From Arthrobacter sp. B2a2-09 (GTDB lineage: Bacteria; Actinomycetota; Actinomycetes; Actinomycetales; Micrococcaceae), in assembly GCF_027587375.1 (NCBI RefSeq), contig NZ_JAMXIC010000021.1, positions 35,874-99,873 of the forward strand: 64,000 bases of DNA. The letters are read 5' to 3'. The notes beneath the pieces were generated by a model that made no database searches, was not told the DNA's origin, and worked only from the letters and a program-made list of their open reading frames with translations. A program made the translations under genes and the position numbers. Shown here piece by piece: positions 16,138 through 24,989 of this stretch (the first letter of the stretch is position 1; each line of letters opens with the position of its first letter).

Positions 16138-19100
16138 CTATTCGACCACGATCAATAGATCGCCGCCCTGGACCTGCTCCACGTTGTTGATGGCGAGGCG
16201 CGAGACCGTGCCGGCTACCGGCGTCGTGATGGATGCTTCCATCTTCATCGCCTCGATGGTGGCGACGGTGTCGCCGGCCTTGACGGCGTCGCCTGCTTTG
16301 ACGGTCAGGGTCACGGCGCCGGCGAACGGCGCTGCCACCTGGCCGGGCTGGGACGCATCCGCCTTCTCTGCGGCCTTCACGTTGCTCACGACCGACTTGT
16401 CACGAACCACCACGGGACGGGACTGGCCGTTGAGCTTGCACATGACTGTGCGCATGCCCTTTTCGTCGGGCTCCGAGACTGCTTCCAAGGAGGCGATCAG
16501 GCGCACGCCCTTTTCGAGCTCCATGACGTGTTCGGCACCGAGCTGGAGACCATACAGGTAGTCGCGGGTATCGAGCACCGACAGGTTGCCGTAGGTGTCC
16601 ACGCTCTTGAGGTAGTCCTTGGTGGGGCCCTCGAACAGCAGCCGGTTCAGGGTCCTCTGGCGGGACTTGGAATCGCCCTTGAGCGCAGCACTGTCTTCGG
16701 CGCTCAGTTCGACGTCGCGGACCTTGATGCTGCGGCCCTGGAGCGCCTTGGTGCGGAACGGCTCCGGCCATCCTCCGGGAGGATCTCCCAATTCGCCCGA
16801 TAGGAAGCCGATGACGGAGTCCGGGATGTCGTAGTTCTGCGGGTTCTCGTTGAAGTCCGCCGGATCTGCATGGATTCCCACGAGGTGCAGCGCGAGATCG
16901 CCCACCACCTTGGACGAGGGCGTCACCTTGACCAAGCGGCCCAGGATACGGTCCGCGGCCGTGTACATGTCCTCAATGGCCTCGAAACGCTCGCCGAGGC
17001 CCAGCGCGATGGCCTGCTGGCGCAGGTTGGACAGCTGGCCGCCCGGGATTTCGTGCTGGTAGACCCGGCCTGTGGGACCGGGAAGCCCGGACTCGAACGG
17101 CGCATAGACCCGGCGGACCGCTTCCCAGTAGGGCTCCAGGGAGCTGACGCTGGCCAGGCTGAGTCCGGTGTCGCGCGGAGTATGTGCCAAGGCGGCCACA
17201 AGGGCCGACGCCGACGGCTGGCTCGTCGTACCGGCCAGGGACGCAGACGCGACGTCGACGGCGTCCACGCCGGCGTCCACGGCTGCCAACAGGGTGGCCA
17301 GCTGGCCGCCTGCGGTGTCGTGCGTGTGCAGGTGGACCGGAAGGTCGAAGCGTTCACGCAAGGCGGTGACAAGCTTGGCTGCGGCCGCCGGGCGAAGCAG
17401 GCCGGCCATGTCCTTGATGGCGAGGATGTGCGCACCGGCGTCGACGATCTTCTGGGCGAGGTCCAGGTAGTAGTCGAGGGTGTACAGGTTCTCGTTCGGG
17501 TCGAGGAGATCGCCGGTGTAGCAGAGTGCCACCTCGGCTACCGCGGTGCCAGTGGCCCGCACTGCGCGGATGGCCGGAGCCATCTGGTTGACGTCGTTGA
17601 GGGCGTCGAAGATGCGGAAGATATCGATGCCCGTTGCAGCAGCCTCGTTGACGAACGCCTCGGTGACTTCCTCCGGGTAGGGCGTGTACCCGACCGTGTT
17701 ACGTCCACGGAGCAGCATCTGCAGGCAGACGTTGGGCAAGGCCTTGCGCAGGGCGGCCAGCCGGTCCCAAGGATCCTCACCGAGGAAGCGCAGTGCGACG
17801 TCGTAGGTGGCACCGCCCCAGGCTTCGACCGACAGCAGTTCCGGCAGCAGCGCGGAAACCGCAGGGCCCGCAGCGACGAGGTCGCGGGTACGGACACGGG
17901 TGGCAAGGAGCGACTGGTGGGCATCGCGGAAGGTGGTGTCCGTGACGGCCACAGCCTGCTGCTCGCGCAGCGCCTTCGCAAAACCTTCGGGTCCCAACTC
18001 CTGCAGCTTCTGGCGCGAGCCGGCCGGTGCAACGATCCCAGCAACCGATGGGAGCTTGGCTGCGGGGTCCGTGTGGACTTTGAGTTCGCCGTTGGGCTTG
18101 TTGACCGTCACATCGGCCAACCAGGTCAGCAGCTTGGTGCCGCGGTCCGCGGAGACGTGGGACTTCAGCAGTTCAGGGCGCTTGTCGATGAAGTCGGTCG
18201 CCACGTTGCCCGCAATGAAGTCCGGATCGGCAAGGACGGCCTGGAGGAAGGGGATGTTGGTGGACACGCCACGGATCCGGAACTCGGCCAAACCGCGCCG
18301 GGCGCGGGCCACGGCAGCCGGGTAGTCGCGTCCGCGGCAGGTCAGCTTGACCAGCATGGAGTCAAAGTGGGGGCTGATCTCGGCACCCGAGTAGACCGTG
18401 CCGCCGTCGAGACGGACACCCGCGCCACCTGCGGAACGGTAGCCGGTGATCTTTCCGACGTCGGGCCGGAAGCCGTTGGCGGGATCTTCCGTGGTGATGC
18501 GGCACTGCAGTGCGGCACCCTTGATGGATACCGACTCCTGGCTCAAGCCGAGGTCCGCAAGGGTCTCGCCCGATGCGATGCGCATCTGCGCCTGGACGAG
18601 ATCTACGTCCGTGATTTCCTCAGTGACCGTGTGCTCAACCTGGATGCGCGGGTTCATCTCGATGAACACGTGCTGGCCGGCTCGTTCGCCCTCGGTGTCC
18701 ACCAGGAACTCGACCGTTCCGGCGTTGACGTAGTTCAGGGCCTTCGCAAAAGCCACGGCATCCCGGTAGAGGGCCTGGCGAATGGACTCGTCCAGGTTGG
18801 GGGCCGGTGCGATTTCCACGACTTTCTGGTGGCGGCGCTGCAGGGAGCAGTCGCGCTCGAAGAGGTGCATGACGTTGCCCTCGGCATCGGCCAGGATCTG
18901 GACCTCGATGTGACGAGGACGCAGCACTGCCTGCTCCAGGAACATGGTGGGATCGCCGAACGCGGCGTCCGCCTCGCGCATGGCCGACTGGAGGGCTTCC
19001 GGAAGGTCCTCGCGGGTCTCTACCCGGCGCATGCCGCGGCCACCGCCGCCAGCTACAGCCTTGGCGAAGATCGGGAATCCGACCTCGTCGGCTGCGGCGA

Positions 19101-19533
19101 TGAGCTCGTCGATGTCGCGGGACGGCGCGCTGGACTTCAAGACCGGTACGCCGGCCTTGCGGGCGGCTTCGAGTGCGGCGACCTTGTTACCGGCGAGCTC
19201 CAGCACCTCCGCCGGAGGGCCGATAAACGTGATGCCTGCCTCTTGGGCCGCCCGGGCGAGGTCCGGGTTCTCGGACAGGAATCCGTAGCCCGGGTAGATC
19301 GCGTCTGCACCCGATTCTTTGGCGACGCGGACGATTTCGGCTACGTCCAGGTAAGCGCGGACCGGATGACCTTCCTGGCCGATCAGGTAGGCCTCATCGG
19401 CCTTCTGCCGGTGGATCGAGTTGCGATCCTCATACGGGAAGACCGCTACGGTCTTGGCGCCCAGTTCATAGCTAGCGCGGAAGGCCCTGATCGCGATTTC
19501 GCCGCGATTAGCCACCAGAATCTTGGAAAACAT
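16138..19533 (-). CDS. pyc: Pyruvate carboxylase, single-chain biotin enzyme
   Basis: 1131 residues, the normal length of the single-chain enzyme. Domains in order: biotin carboxylase (FSKILVANRGEIAIRAFRA at the start, GGGGRGMR ATP loop, EMNPRIQVEHTVTEE), carboxyltransferase (VTDTTFRDAHQSLLATRVRT, MLLRGRNTVGYTPYP, HTHDTAGG), tetramerisation segment, and biotin carrier domain with EAMKMEAS, Lys1097 being the biotin site. It carboxylates pyruvate to oxaloacetate and so refills the TCA cycle, relevant to the dicarboxylate and methylcitrate genes farther right. Transcribed alone, convergent to the acyl-CoA ligase. Confidence 0.97.
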   Translation of the reverse strand: MFSKILVANRGEIAIRAFRASYELGAKTVAVFPYEDRNSIHRQKADEAYLIGQEGHPVRAYLDVAEIVRVAKESGADAIYPGYGFLSENPDLARAAQEAGITFIGPPAEVLELAGNKVAALEAARKAGVPVLKSSAPSRDIDELIAAADEVGFPIFAKAVAGGGGRGMRRVETREDLPEALQSAMREADAAFGDPTMFLEQAVLRPRHIEVQILADAEGNVMHLFERDCSLQRRHQKVVEIAPAPNLDESIRQALYRDAVAFAKALNYVNAGTVEFLVDTEGERAGQHVFIEMNPRIQVEHTVTEEITDVDLVQAQMRIASGETLADLGLSQESVSIKGAALQCRITTEDPANGFRPDVGKITGYRSAGGAGVRLDGGTVYSGAEISPHFDSMLVKLTCRGRDYPAAVARARRGLAEFRIRGVSTNIPFLQAVLADPDFIAGNVATDFIDKRPELLKSHVSADRGTKLLTWLADVTVNKPNGELKVHTDPAAKLPSVAGIVAPAGSRQKLQELGPEGFAKALREQQAVAVTDTTFRDAHQSLLATRVRTRDLVAAGPAVSALLPELLSVEAWGGATYDVALRFLGEDPWDRLAALRKALPNVCLQMLLRGRNTVGYTPYPEEVTEAFVNEAAATGIDIFRIFDALNDVNQMAPAIRAVRATGTAVAEVALCYTGDLLDPNENLYTLDYYLDLAQKIVDAGAHILAIKDMAGLLRPAAAAKLVTALRERFDLPVHLHTHDTAGGQLATLLAAVDAGVDAVDVASASLAGTTSQPSASALVAALAHTPRDTGLSLASVSSLEPYWEAVRRVYAPFESGLPGPTGRVYQHEIPGGQLSNLRQQAIALGLGERFEAIEDMYTAADRILGRLVKVTPSSKVVGDLALHLVGIHADPADFNENPQNYDIPDSVIGFLSGELGDPPGGWPEPFRTKALQGRSIKVRDVELSAEDSAALKGDSKSRQRTLNRLLFEGPTKDYLKSVDTYGNLSVLDTRDYLYGLQLGAEHVMELEKGVRLIASLEAVSEPDEKGMRTVMCKLNGQSRPVVVRDKSVVSNVKAAEKADASQPGQVAAPFAGAVTLTVKAGDAVKAGDTVATIEAMKMEASITTPVAGTVSRLAINNVEQVQGGDLLIVVE

Positions 19534-19846
19534 GCTTCTCCTGCATCATTGCGGGTGTAACGGTCGGTGGTCACAGTGTGTAAGACCTCCATACCCAAAC
19601 ACAAATCTTTGTGGTGACAGTCACACAGGGATTCGTCACGAGCAGTGTACCTTCGCGCACGATGCAGTTTCACGTGCTAAAAGGCGATCGAGTAACAAGC
19701 GGCCCAAGCCGTTCCGGGCTGATAAGGCAGGAATCGGCGTCCACTCAACATATGATGTTGAAGGGCAGCGGCAGGGCCCCGGTTCCGGCAAGGCCGGAAC
19801 ACAAGCACCGCGACACGGCAACCGGCGTTAGGTTTTGGGTTTTCAA
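19534..19846. other. Divergent intergenic region between pyc and the ParA-like gene
   Basis: About 310 bases without a supportable gene. It must hold the promoters of both divergent genes. Small symmetries seen: GTGACAGTCAC (19614-19624), CACAAA-TC-TTTGTG near 19600, and an 8-bp hairpin GTTCCGGC-AAG-GCCGGAAC (19782-19800). None is strong enough to name a regulator, tRNA or riboswitch. Confidence 0.6.
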
Positions 19847-20665
19847 GTGCAAGTAGTCAGCATCAGCAGCCTCAAAGGCGGCGTGGGCAAGACATCCGTA
19901 ACCACTGGGCTAGCCTCGGCCGCACTGGCCGCAGGCATCCCCACCCTTGTTGTGGACTTGGATCCCCATGCCGACGCCACCACGGCCCTTGGCGTCCAGG
20001 CCGGCGACCAGCTCGACATTGGCCGTATGCTCAAGAACCCCCGCAAGGCCAGGCTCTTGGAGAACGTGGTCAGCAGCGGCTGGGTTGACCACGCGCGCGG
20101 CAATGGCGGAGGGACGGCCCTTGATGTCGCCGTCGGATCCGCCTACACCGGAATCTACGATCGGCCGGATCTCGGGCGGCGCGATCTCCGTCGCCTGGCT
20201 ACGGTCCTTGCCCCGGCCGAAAAGTACGAGCTGGTGCTCGTCGACTGTCCGCCATCCCTCAACGGCCTCACCCGTATGGCGTGGAGCGCGAGTGACCGCG
20301 TGGTCCTTGTCGCCGAACCGGGACTCTTCTCGGTAGCCGGCACGGAGCGCACCATGCGCGCCATCCAACTGTTCCGCCAGGAGTTCGCTCCCCAGCTGGC
20401 TCCTGCAGGGATTGTTGCCAACCGGGTCCGGCCCGCCTCGTCCGAGCACACGTTCCGCCTCGCGGAGATGGAATCGATGTTCGGCGATCTCTTGCTGGCA
20501 CCGCATATTCCGGAGCAGGCGAACTGGCAGCAAATCCAGGGTGCCGCCCACGCCGTACATCACTGGCCTGGCGACTCCGCCAAGAACACCGCCAAGCTGT
20601 TTGACTCTCTTCTGGAGAACATGCTGTCCTCAAACAACGGCACGCGGGAACGCCGCAAGCGCTGA
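19847..20665 (+). CDS. ParA-family ATPase without a ParB partner
   Basis: 272 residues from GTG at 19847 (MQVVSISSLKGGVGKTS); an upstream TTG is less likely. Deviant Walker A KGGVGKTS at residues 10-17, Walker A' VVDLDPHADATTAL, and LVDCPPSLNGLTRMA switch region place it in the ParA/Soj/MinD superfamily. The central part is less typical of chromosomal ParA. No ParB-like gene adjoins; the neighbour across a terminator is a MerR regulator. Many actinobacteria encode such orphan ParA proteins near the FtsR-GarA block. It may position a protein cargo rather than DNA. Confidence 0.85.
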   Translation: MQVVSISSLKGGVGKTSVTTGLASAALAAGIPTLVVDLDPHADATTALGVQAGDQLDIGRMLKNPRKARLLENVVSSGWVDHARGNGGGTALDVAVGSAYTGIYDRPDLGRRDLRRLATVLAPAEKYELVLVDCPPSLNGLTRMAWSASDRVVLVAEPGLFSVAGTERTMRAIQLFRQEFAPQLAPAGIVANRVRPASSEHTFRLAEMESMFGDLLLAPHIPEQANWQQIQGAAHAVHHWPGDSAKNTAKLFDSLLENMLSSNNGTRERRKR

Positions 20666-20718
20666 CGAAGGCTGGGGAATCTGCGAGGCAGAAGCTACTC
20701 CCCTTCGAGAATAGCGAT

Positions 20719-20748
20719 GAAGCCGCCTTCCTGTTGGAAGGCGGCTTC
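20719..20748. terminator. Convergent terminator between the ParA-like and MerR genes
   Basis: GAAGCCGCCTTCC (20719-20731), loop TGTT, GGAAGGCGGCTTC (20736-20748): a perfect 13-bp stem between genes that converge. Confidence 0.8.
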
Positions 20749-20789
20749 ATTGGTCTTCAGTAACCGCTCGCGGCGATCCCGACGGCGGT

Positions 20790-21383
20790 TCAGCCTGTGC
20801 GGCGCGCGGAGCGGCGCTTACTGAGTTCGTCGTCCGGAAAGGACTGTTCTGCAGCGTGCTCGCTTGGGAGCGCAGCAAGGCTGCCCTCGACTTCGCGCCA
20901 CACGCGGCCTACTGCGATGCCGAATACGCCTTGGCCACCTTGCACCAGGTCAATGACTTCGTCCGCGGAAGTACATTCATAGACACTCGCGCCATCGCTC
21001 ATGAGCGTGATTTGCGCCAGGTCTTCCACTCCGCGTTCACGCAAATGTTCAACGGCCGTGCGGATCTGCTGGAGGGACACACCTGTGTCCAGGAGGCGCT
21101 TGACGACTTTGAGGACCAGGATGTCCCGGAAGCCGTAGAGCCGCTGCGATCCGGAACCAGCGGCGCCGCGCACAGCGGGTTCAACAAGTCCTGTACGTGC
21201 CCAGTAGTCCAGCTGGCGGTAGGTAATCCCTGCCGCCTTGCACGCCGTGGGACCACGGTAGCCGGCATCTTCATCCAGGACCGGAAGGTCCTCGGTGAAA
21301 AGCAGACCCTGGGCACCGCTTGCGGGTACAGCAATGCCTGTCGAGGCCTGCTTTAGCTCGCCTGCTTCGCCTTTGGGACTCAC
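20790..21383 (-). CDS. MerR-family transcriptional regulator (Rv1830-like)
   Basis: 197 residues from GTG at 21383, chosen because AAGGAGG lies directly upstream; an ATG 54 bases earlier lacks this. The MerR helix-turn-helix reads YRGPTACKAAGITYRQLDYWARTGLVEP, then GSQRLYGFRDILVLKVVKRLLDTGVSLQQIRTAVEHL. The C-terminal part (DGASVYECTSADEVIDLVQGGQ) is a conserved effector-like domain of this actinobacterial subgroup. It closes a minus-strand set whose order matches Rv1826-Rv1830. In mycobacteria the homologue is linked to growth control (recalled, not certain). A 243-base gap separates it from the nuclease gene, so it probably has its own promoter. Confidence 0.9.
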   Translation of the reverse strand: MSPKGEAGELKQASTGIAVPASGAQGLLFTEDLPVLDEDAGYRGPTACKAAGITYRQLDYWARTGLVEPAVRGAAGSGSQRLYGFRDILVLKVVKRLLDTGVSLQQIRTAVEHLRERGVEDLAQITLMSDGASVYECTSADEVIDLVQGGQGVFGIAVGRVWREVEGSLAALPSEHAAEQSFPDDELSKRRSARRTG

Positions 21384-21626
21384 GTGACCCTCCTTGTCAG
21401 AAGTTCCCTTGGGGATGGTGCATGCGGGGATCAACACGAAAAGGGAAAATGCACTCGTGTAATTTCAACGCGTCCGCACCTTTCAGTGTGACTTGCGCGA
21501 GTCCTGTATGCAACGGGAACTTGATATCTTCGACGTTAGGCGTGCAGGGGCCTCAGGTCAAAGACGTCCGGACGATTTTCAAATCGTGTCGAAACTTTCA
21601 CCCTCAACTTTAACCTTAGGCTGCCT

Positions 21627-22133
21627 TCAGCCTTCGAAATCCTCCGGCTCCACGTCATCCAGGAACTCCCGGAAGCGGCGCAATTCCCGTTCTTCGTCAA
21701 CTTCGGGACCCGGCTCGGTATCTTCGCCTTCGTCGTGTTCGGTGATCCGGACACCGGCTTCATCCATGACGGCGTCGGCGCACCAGATGCGGCATTTCGC
21801 CCGCAACGCAAGCGCCAGCGCGTCGGAAGCGCGGGAACTCACCACCGTGCCGTCGTCGAACTGGAGCTGACCGTAGAAGATGTTGTCCTCGACCGCCACA
21901 ATGTTCACACTGATGATCGTGTGGCCAAGTGCCTCAACGACGTCGATCATCAGATCGTGGGTCATGGGCCGGGGCGGTACCACACCTTGTTGGGCCAGGG
22001 CGATGGCACTGGCTTCGGGCGTGCCGATCCAGATGGGAACGTGGCGTTCCCCGTGCATCTCACGCAGGAGGACCAGAGGCTGGTTTGAAGGCAGTTCAAT
22101 CCGCACTCCAACGATCTCGACCTCAATCATCAT
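21627..22133 (-). CDS. DUF151 bifunctional nuclease-family protein (Rv1829-like)
   Basis: 168 residues. Typical DUF151/BFN sequence: EVEIVGVRIELPSNQPLVLL, HVPIWIGTPEASAIALAQQG, PPRPMTHDLMIDVVEALG, FYGQLQFDDG and SSRASDALALALR. The family is named after a plant nuclease, but bacterial members have no settled role. The C-terminal tail is very acidic. Its ATG overlaps the stop of the FtsR-like gene (ATGA), so the two are translationally coupled. A second ATG immediately follows the first. Confidence 0.9.
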   Translation of the reverse strand: MMIEVEIVGVRIELPSNQPLVLLREMHGERHVPIWIGTPEASAIALAQQGVVPPRPMTHDLMIDVVEALGHTIISVNIVAVEDNIFYGQLQFDDGTVVSSRASDALALALRAKCRIWCADAVMDEAGVRITEHDEGEDTEPGPEVDEERELRRFREFLDDVEPEDFEG

Positions 22134-22852
22134 GCGTCCATACGGGAGATACGGTCCTGCACCAAGGCTCGATGCAGGCTGAGGCAGAGTTCGCTGATTT
22201 CCCTGGCGGCTTCCGCAGCCCGGGATTGCGATGCCGCATCCTTGCGGGACGTCAGAGGAGCGACAACCCGCTCCACCAAGCCGAATTCGCGCTCGGCTGC
22301 CGCTTGGAACGGACGGAGGTGCCGCGGCTCAAGTCCGTGGCCTTCAAGTTGGACGCACGCACGCGCCACTTGCAGGGCGTGCTCGTCGAATTTGCCGTTG
22401 ACGTGGCTGATGAGCCCGAAACTGAGGAGGGACTGCAATAGCGGGACGCTGGCCCCGGATTCCGTCCGCAACTGTTCCTCACTCAAGGCGCGTGCGCGGC
22501 CCTGCAGCTCAGCTGCAAGCTCGTCCGAGACAATCCGAGGGGAAACCGACACCCCCGGTGGGAGGTTATCGGGACGCTCGCCTCGGTCAATCGCGTCAAG
22601 GTAGTCCTTGATGACTTTGAGGGGCAGGTACTGGTCACGCTGGAGGGCCAGCACGAAGCGCAGACGCTCGACGTCGCTTTCGGCGTATTGCCGATACCCG
22701 GCAGGCGTGCGCTTCGGGTTGATCAGTCCCTTTTCCTCGAGAAAACGGATCTTGGACGCCGTCATGGTGGGAAAGTCGTCGCTGAGTTGAGCGAGAACCT
22801 CTCCGATGTTGAGGACCTGCGGTCCTCGCCGTTCCGGCTGGGGCATTGCCAC
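22130..22852 (-). CDS. ftsR: FtsR-like MerR-family regulator (Rv1828-like)
   Basis: 240 residues. MerR helix-turn-helix with LNIGEVLAQLSDDFPTMTASKIRFLEEKGLI, then TPAGYRQYAESDVERLRFVL, and a long C-terminal dimer/effector part. The Corynebacterium glutamicum homologue FtsR activates ftsZ, and the M. tuberculosis homologue is Rv1828, also next to the GarA gene (established, from memory). It starts 14 bases after the FHA gene and overlaps the nuclease gene by four bases, so all three are likely one transcript. Confidence 0.88.
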   Translation of the reverse strand: MAMPQPERRGPQVLNIGEVLAQLSDDFPTMTASKIRFLEEKGLINPKRTPAGYRQYAESDVERLRFVLALQRDQYLPLKVIKDYLDAIDRGERPDNLPPGVSVSPRIVSDELAAELQGRARALSEEQLRTESGASVPLLQSLLSFGLISHVNGKFDEHALQVARACVQLEGHGLEPRHLRPFQAAAEREFGLVERVVAPLTSRKDAASQSRAAEAAREISELCLSLHRALVQDRISRMDA

Positions 22853-22866
22853 AGGCGTACCCGGAA

Positions 22867-23346
22867 TCAGTCTTGGCCTGCTGCGCGGGCAGGGCTCAGG
22901 TAGTAGGTGAGGCGGAACTTCCCGATCTGGACCTCGCTGCCGTTCTTGAGCAGCACGTTGTCCACCCGGTCTTGGTTGACGTAGGTGCCGTTGAGACTTC
23001 CGGTGTCCACCACTTCAAAGCCCTCGCGGGTGCGTACGAATTCCACATGCTTGCGCGAAACCGTCACATCATCCAGGAAGATGTCCGCATCCGGGTGGCG
23101 GCCGGCAGTGGTGGTGTCCGAGTCCAGAAGGAACCGTGCACCCGCATTGGGGCCGGTGTGAGCAATCAGCAAGGCCGAGCCAGGAGGCAATGCCTGGACA
23201 GCAGCGCGTTCCTCGGCTGCCAGAGGCGGGCGGTCATCCGGCTCGTGGTGCCGCACGGGCGTGAGCTGGATTGAGGTGGTCTCCGAGGTTGGCTGTTCTA
23301 CAGCACCGTGCTCGTCCCGGGCGTGGTTCCGCTTGCCGCCAACCAT
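22867..23346 (-). CDS. garA: FHA-domain regulator of 2-oxoglutarate metabolism, GarA/OdhI type
   Basis: 159 residues from the ATG at 23346, which follows AGGAGG; an upstream ATG overlaps that site. The N-terminal tail carries the kinase-target motif ETTS (residues 22-25), the site phosphorylated by PknB/PknG-type kinases in GarA and OdhI. The FHA domain spans about residues 60-150: TTAGRHPDADIFLDDVTVSRKHVEF, then SLNGTYVNQDRVD. Unphosphorylated GarA/OdhI inhibits 2-oxoglutarate dehydrogenase and glutamate dehydrogenase (established). The PASTA kinase at 7.0-9.1 kb is a possible upstream enzyme. Confidence 0.93.
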   Translation of the reverse strand: MVGGKRNHARDEHGAVEQPTSETTSIQLTPVRHHEPDDRPPLAAEERAAVQALPPGSALLIAHTGPNAGARFLLDSDTTTAGRHPDADIFLDDVTVSRKHVEFVRTREGFEVVDTGSLNGTYVNQDRVDNVLLKNGSEVQIGKFRLTYYLSPARAAGQD

Positions 23347-23487
23347 GGAAATCCTCCTCATCCGCCGGCAGTTGTCATCAACCGCCGGTTACGCATCTGC
23401 CCGGTTCCACCAGGCCAAACAGGTCGCTGGCCCGCCGCCGCCGCTCCCCTGTTCCAGGGAGAACCGACTTGGCGGGCCAGATACCAT

Positions 23488-23874
23488 TTAGCCTACCTGT
23501 TGTTCGTACTCTGACGCACTGAGAAGGCTTTCGATGGCGTCAGCCTCCGAAAGCTTTACTTCGAACAGCCAGCCGTCACCGTAGGGATCCGAGTTGATCA
23601 GGGCAGAGTCGGTGTCGAGAGACTCGTTGCGGGAGACAATTTCGCCGCTGACGGGGGCGTAGATGTCACTCACGCTCTTCGTGGACTCGACTTCACCCAC
23701 GACGTCGTTGCCCTTCACCGTGGTGCCGGGCTCGGGCAGCTGGGCGTAGACGACATCGCCGAGTGCATCCTGGGCGAAGTCCGTGATGCCGACGCGCACG
23801 ACGCCGTCTGCATTCGGGGCACTGACCCATTCGTGTTCGGCGGTGTAGGAAAGATCGGCAGGAATGTTGCTCAT
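23488..23874 (-). CDS. gcvH: Glycine cleavage system H protein
   Basis: 128 residues, the normal GcvH length. Begins MSNIPADLSYTAEHEWV; the lipoyl site is Lys66 in VESTKSVSDIYAPVSGE. GcvH shuttles the aminomethyl group between the P, T and L proteins. No gcvP or gcvT is nearby; in actinobacteria gcvH often sits apart, beside the garA gene (Rv1826-Rv1827 order), as here. I see no glycine riboswitch in the short upstream region. Confidence 0.95.
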   Translation of the reverse strand: MSNIPADLSYTAEHEWVSAPNADGVVRVGITDFAQDALGDVVYAQLPEPGTTVKGNDVVGEVESTKSVSDIYAPVSGEIVSRNESLDTDSALINSDPYGDGWLFEVKLSEADAIESLLSASEYEQQVG

Positions 23875-24037
23875 GAGTCGCCTTTCATCGGGACATTTCG
23901 GACCACGACGGCAGCCCGGTCATCCGGCCACCGCTGAAAGTATAAGCACATCCACGCCCCCTCCCCACAGGTGTCTGGAATGATTGGAACCAGACTCGAG
24001 CCGCATAGTCCTGCAACGCCGCCGAAGGAGCGCGATC

Positions 24038-24940
24038 ATGCCGGAACTGCCCGAAATCACTGCCTTGACAGAATTTCTGGACGAACGGCTATCCGGGGCG
24101 CAGCTCACGCAGTTCCTCCTGCCATCGGCGTTCGCCCTGAAAGTAGCGGATGTTCCCCATGAATCGCTGATCGGGCGGACAGTCGGATCCGTCTGCCGGC
24201 GGGGAAAATTTCTCATTTTCGAGATCGCTCCTGCTCTTGAGGAACGTGCGGAAGGCGACACCGAAGGGCCGCTCTACTTAATCGTGAACTTCGCAAAGTC
24301 CGGCTGGCTGCTGTTCACCGAGCACCAGCCTGGCGCCGAGGCTAACGCGGCGGGCGGCTACTTCGCCGCGCAACTGGGCTTTTCGAACAATAGCCACAAT
24401 TACGGTGTCACCCTCACGGACACCGGCACGTGGAAGGGACTGGCCATCTTCATCGTTCGCGAGCCTGTGGAGGTCCATGGGATTGCCGAGCTGGGCCCGG
24501 AGCCCCTTGACGTTAGCTTCGGCCTGGATGAGTTCCGCAGGCTTTTCACGAAGAGGCAGCAGATCAAAGGTGTGTTGAAGAATCAAAAGCTCGTGGCGGG
24601 TATTGGCAACGCCTACAGCGACGAAATCCTGCACGCGGCGAAGCTGTCTCCCGTCGCCCATGCCTCTTCACTTGAGCCGGATGCGGTGGAGCGCCTTTTC
24701 AGGGCAATGAAGGACATTCTCAGTGGAGCCATCAAGGAGTTCTCGGGCAAGAAGCCTGACGAGCTCAAACCCTCCAAGAAAGCCTCCATGCGCGTGCACG
24801 GCAGGACCGGCGAGCCTTGTCCGGTCTGCGGGGACACCGTGCGGGAGGTTACCTTCGTGGGGACTTCGCTGCAGTACTGCCCCACGTGCCAGACCAACGG
24901 CGCGATCCTTGCCAAACGGGGCCACGACGAAGACTCCTGA
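24038..24940 (+). CDS. Fpg/Nei-family DNA glycosylase/AP lyase
   Basis: 300 residues from ATG at 24038 with GAAGGAG upstream. The N-terminus MPELPEITAL supplies the catalytic Pro2 and Glu3 of the family. The helix-two-turn-helix region reads GIGNAYSDEILHAAKLSP, and a C-terminal zinc finger CPVC-X16-CPTC ends the protein. It removes oxidised bases and cleaves the abasic site. Sequence details between residues 60 and 150 diverge from classical Fpg, so Fpg versus Nei specificity is left open. It is divergent from gcvH. Confidence 0.9.
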   Translation: MPELPEITALTEFLDERLSGAQLTQFLLPSAFALKVADVPHESLIGRTVGSVCRRGKFLIFEIAPALEERAEGDTEGPLYLIVNFAKSGWLLFTEHQPGAEANAAGGYFAAQLGFSNNSHNYGVTLTDTGTWKGLAIFIVREPVEVHGIAELGPEPLDVSFGLDEFRRLFTKRQQIKGVLKNQKLVAGIGNAYSDEILHAAKLSPVAHASSLEPDAVERLFRAMKDILSGAIKEFSGKKPDELKPSKKASMRVHGRTGEPCPVCGDTVREVTFVGTSLQYCPTCQTNGAILAKRGHDEDS

Positions 24941-24949
24941 TTCGCCGAT

Positions 24950-24977
24950 AGCCCGCCACATTCCGGCGGCGGGCTTT
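24950..24977. terminator. Terminator between the glycosylase and MFS genes
   Basis: AGCCCGCC (24950-24957) pairs with GGCGGGCT (24968-24975), loop of ten bases, followed by TT. It lies in the 49-base gap between convergent genes. Confidence 0.65.
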
Positions 24978-24989
24978 CCTGCGTGTCGC

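Noticed and set aside
16870..19560. Very long open frame opposite pyc
   Set aside because: It mirrors the pyruvate carboxylase gene, whose domains are certain; open antisense frames are common in GC-rich genes with strong third-position bias.
19782..19800. Hairpin GTTCCGGC-AAG-GCCGGAAC as a terminator
   Set aside because: It precedes, rather than follows, a gene and has no U-run; kept only as a note within the intergenic entry.
23875..24037. Glycine riboswitch before gcvH
   Set aside because: The short leader shows no recognisable glycine aptamer core.
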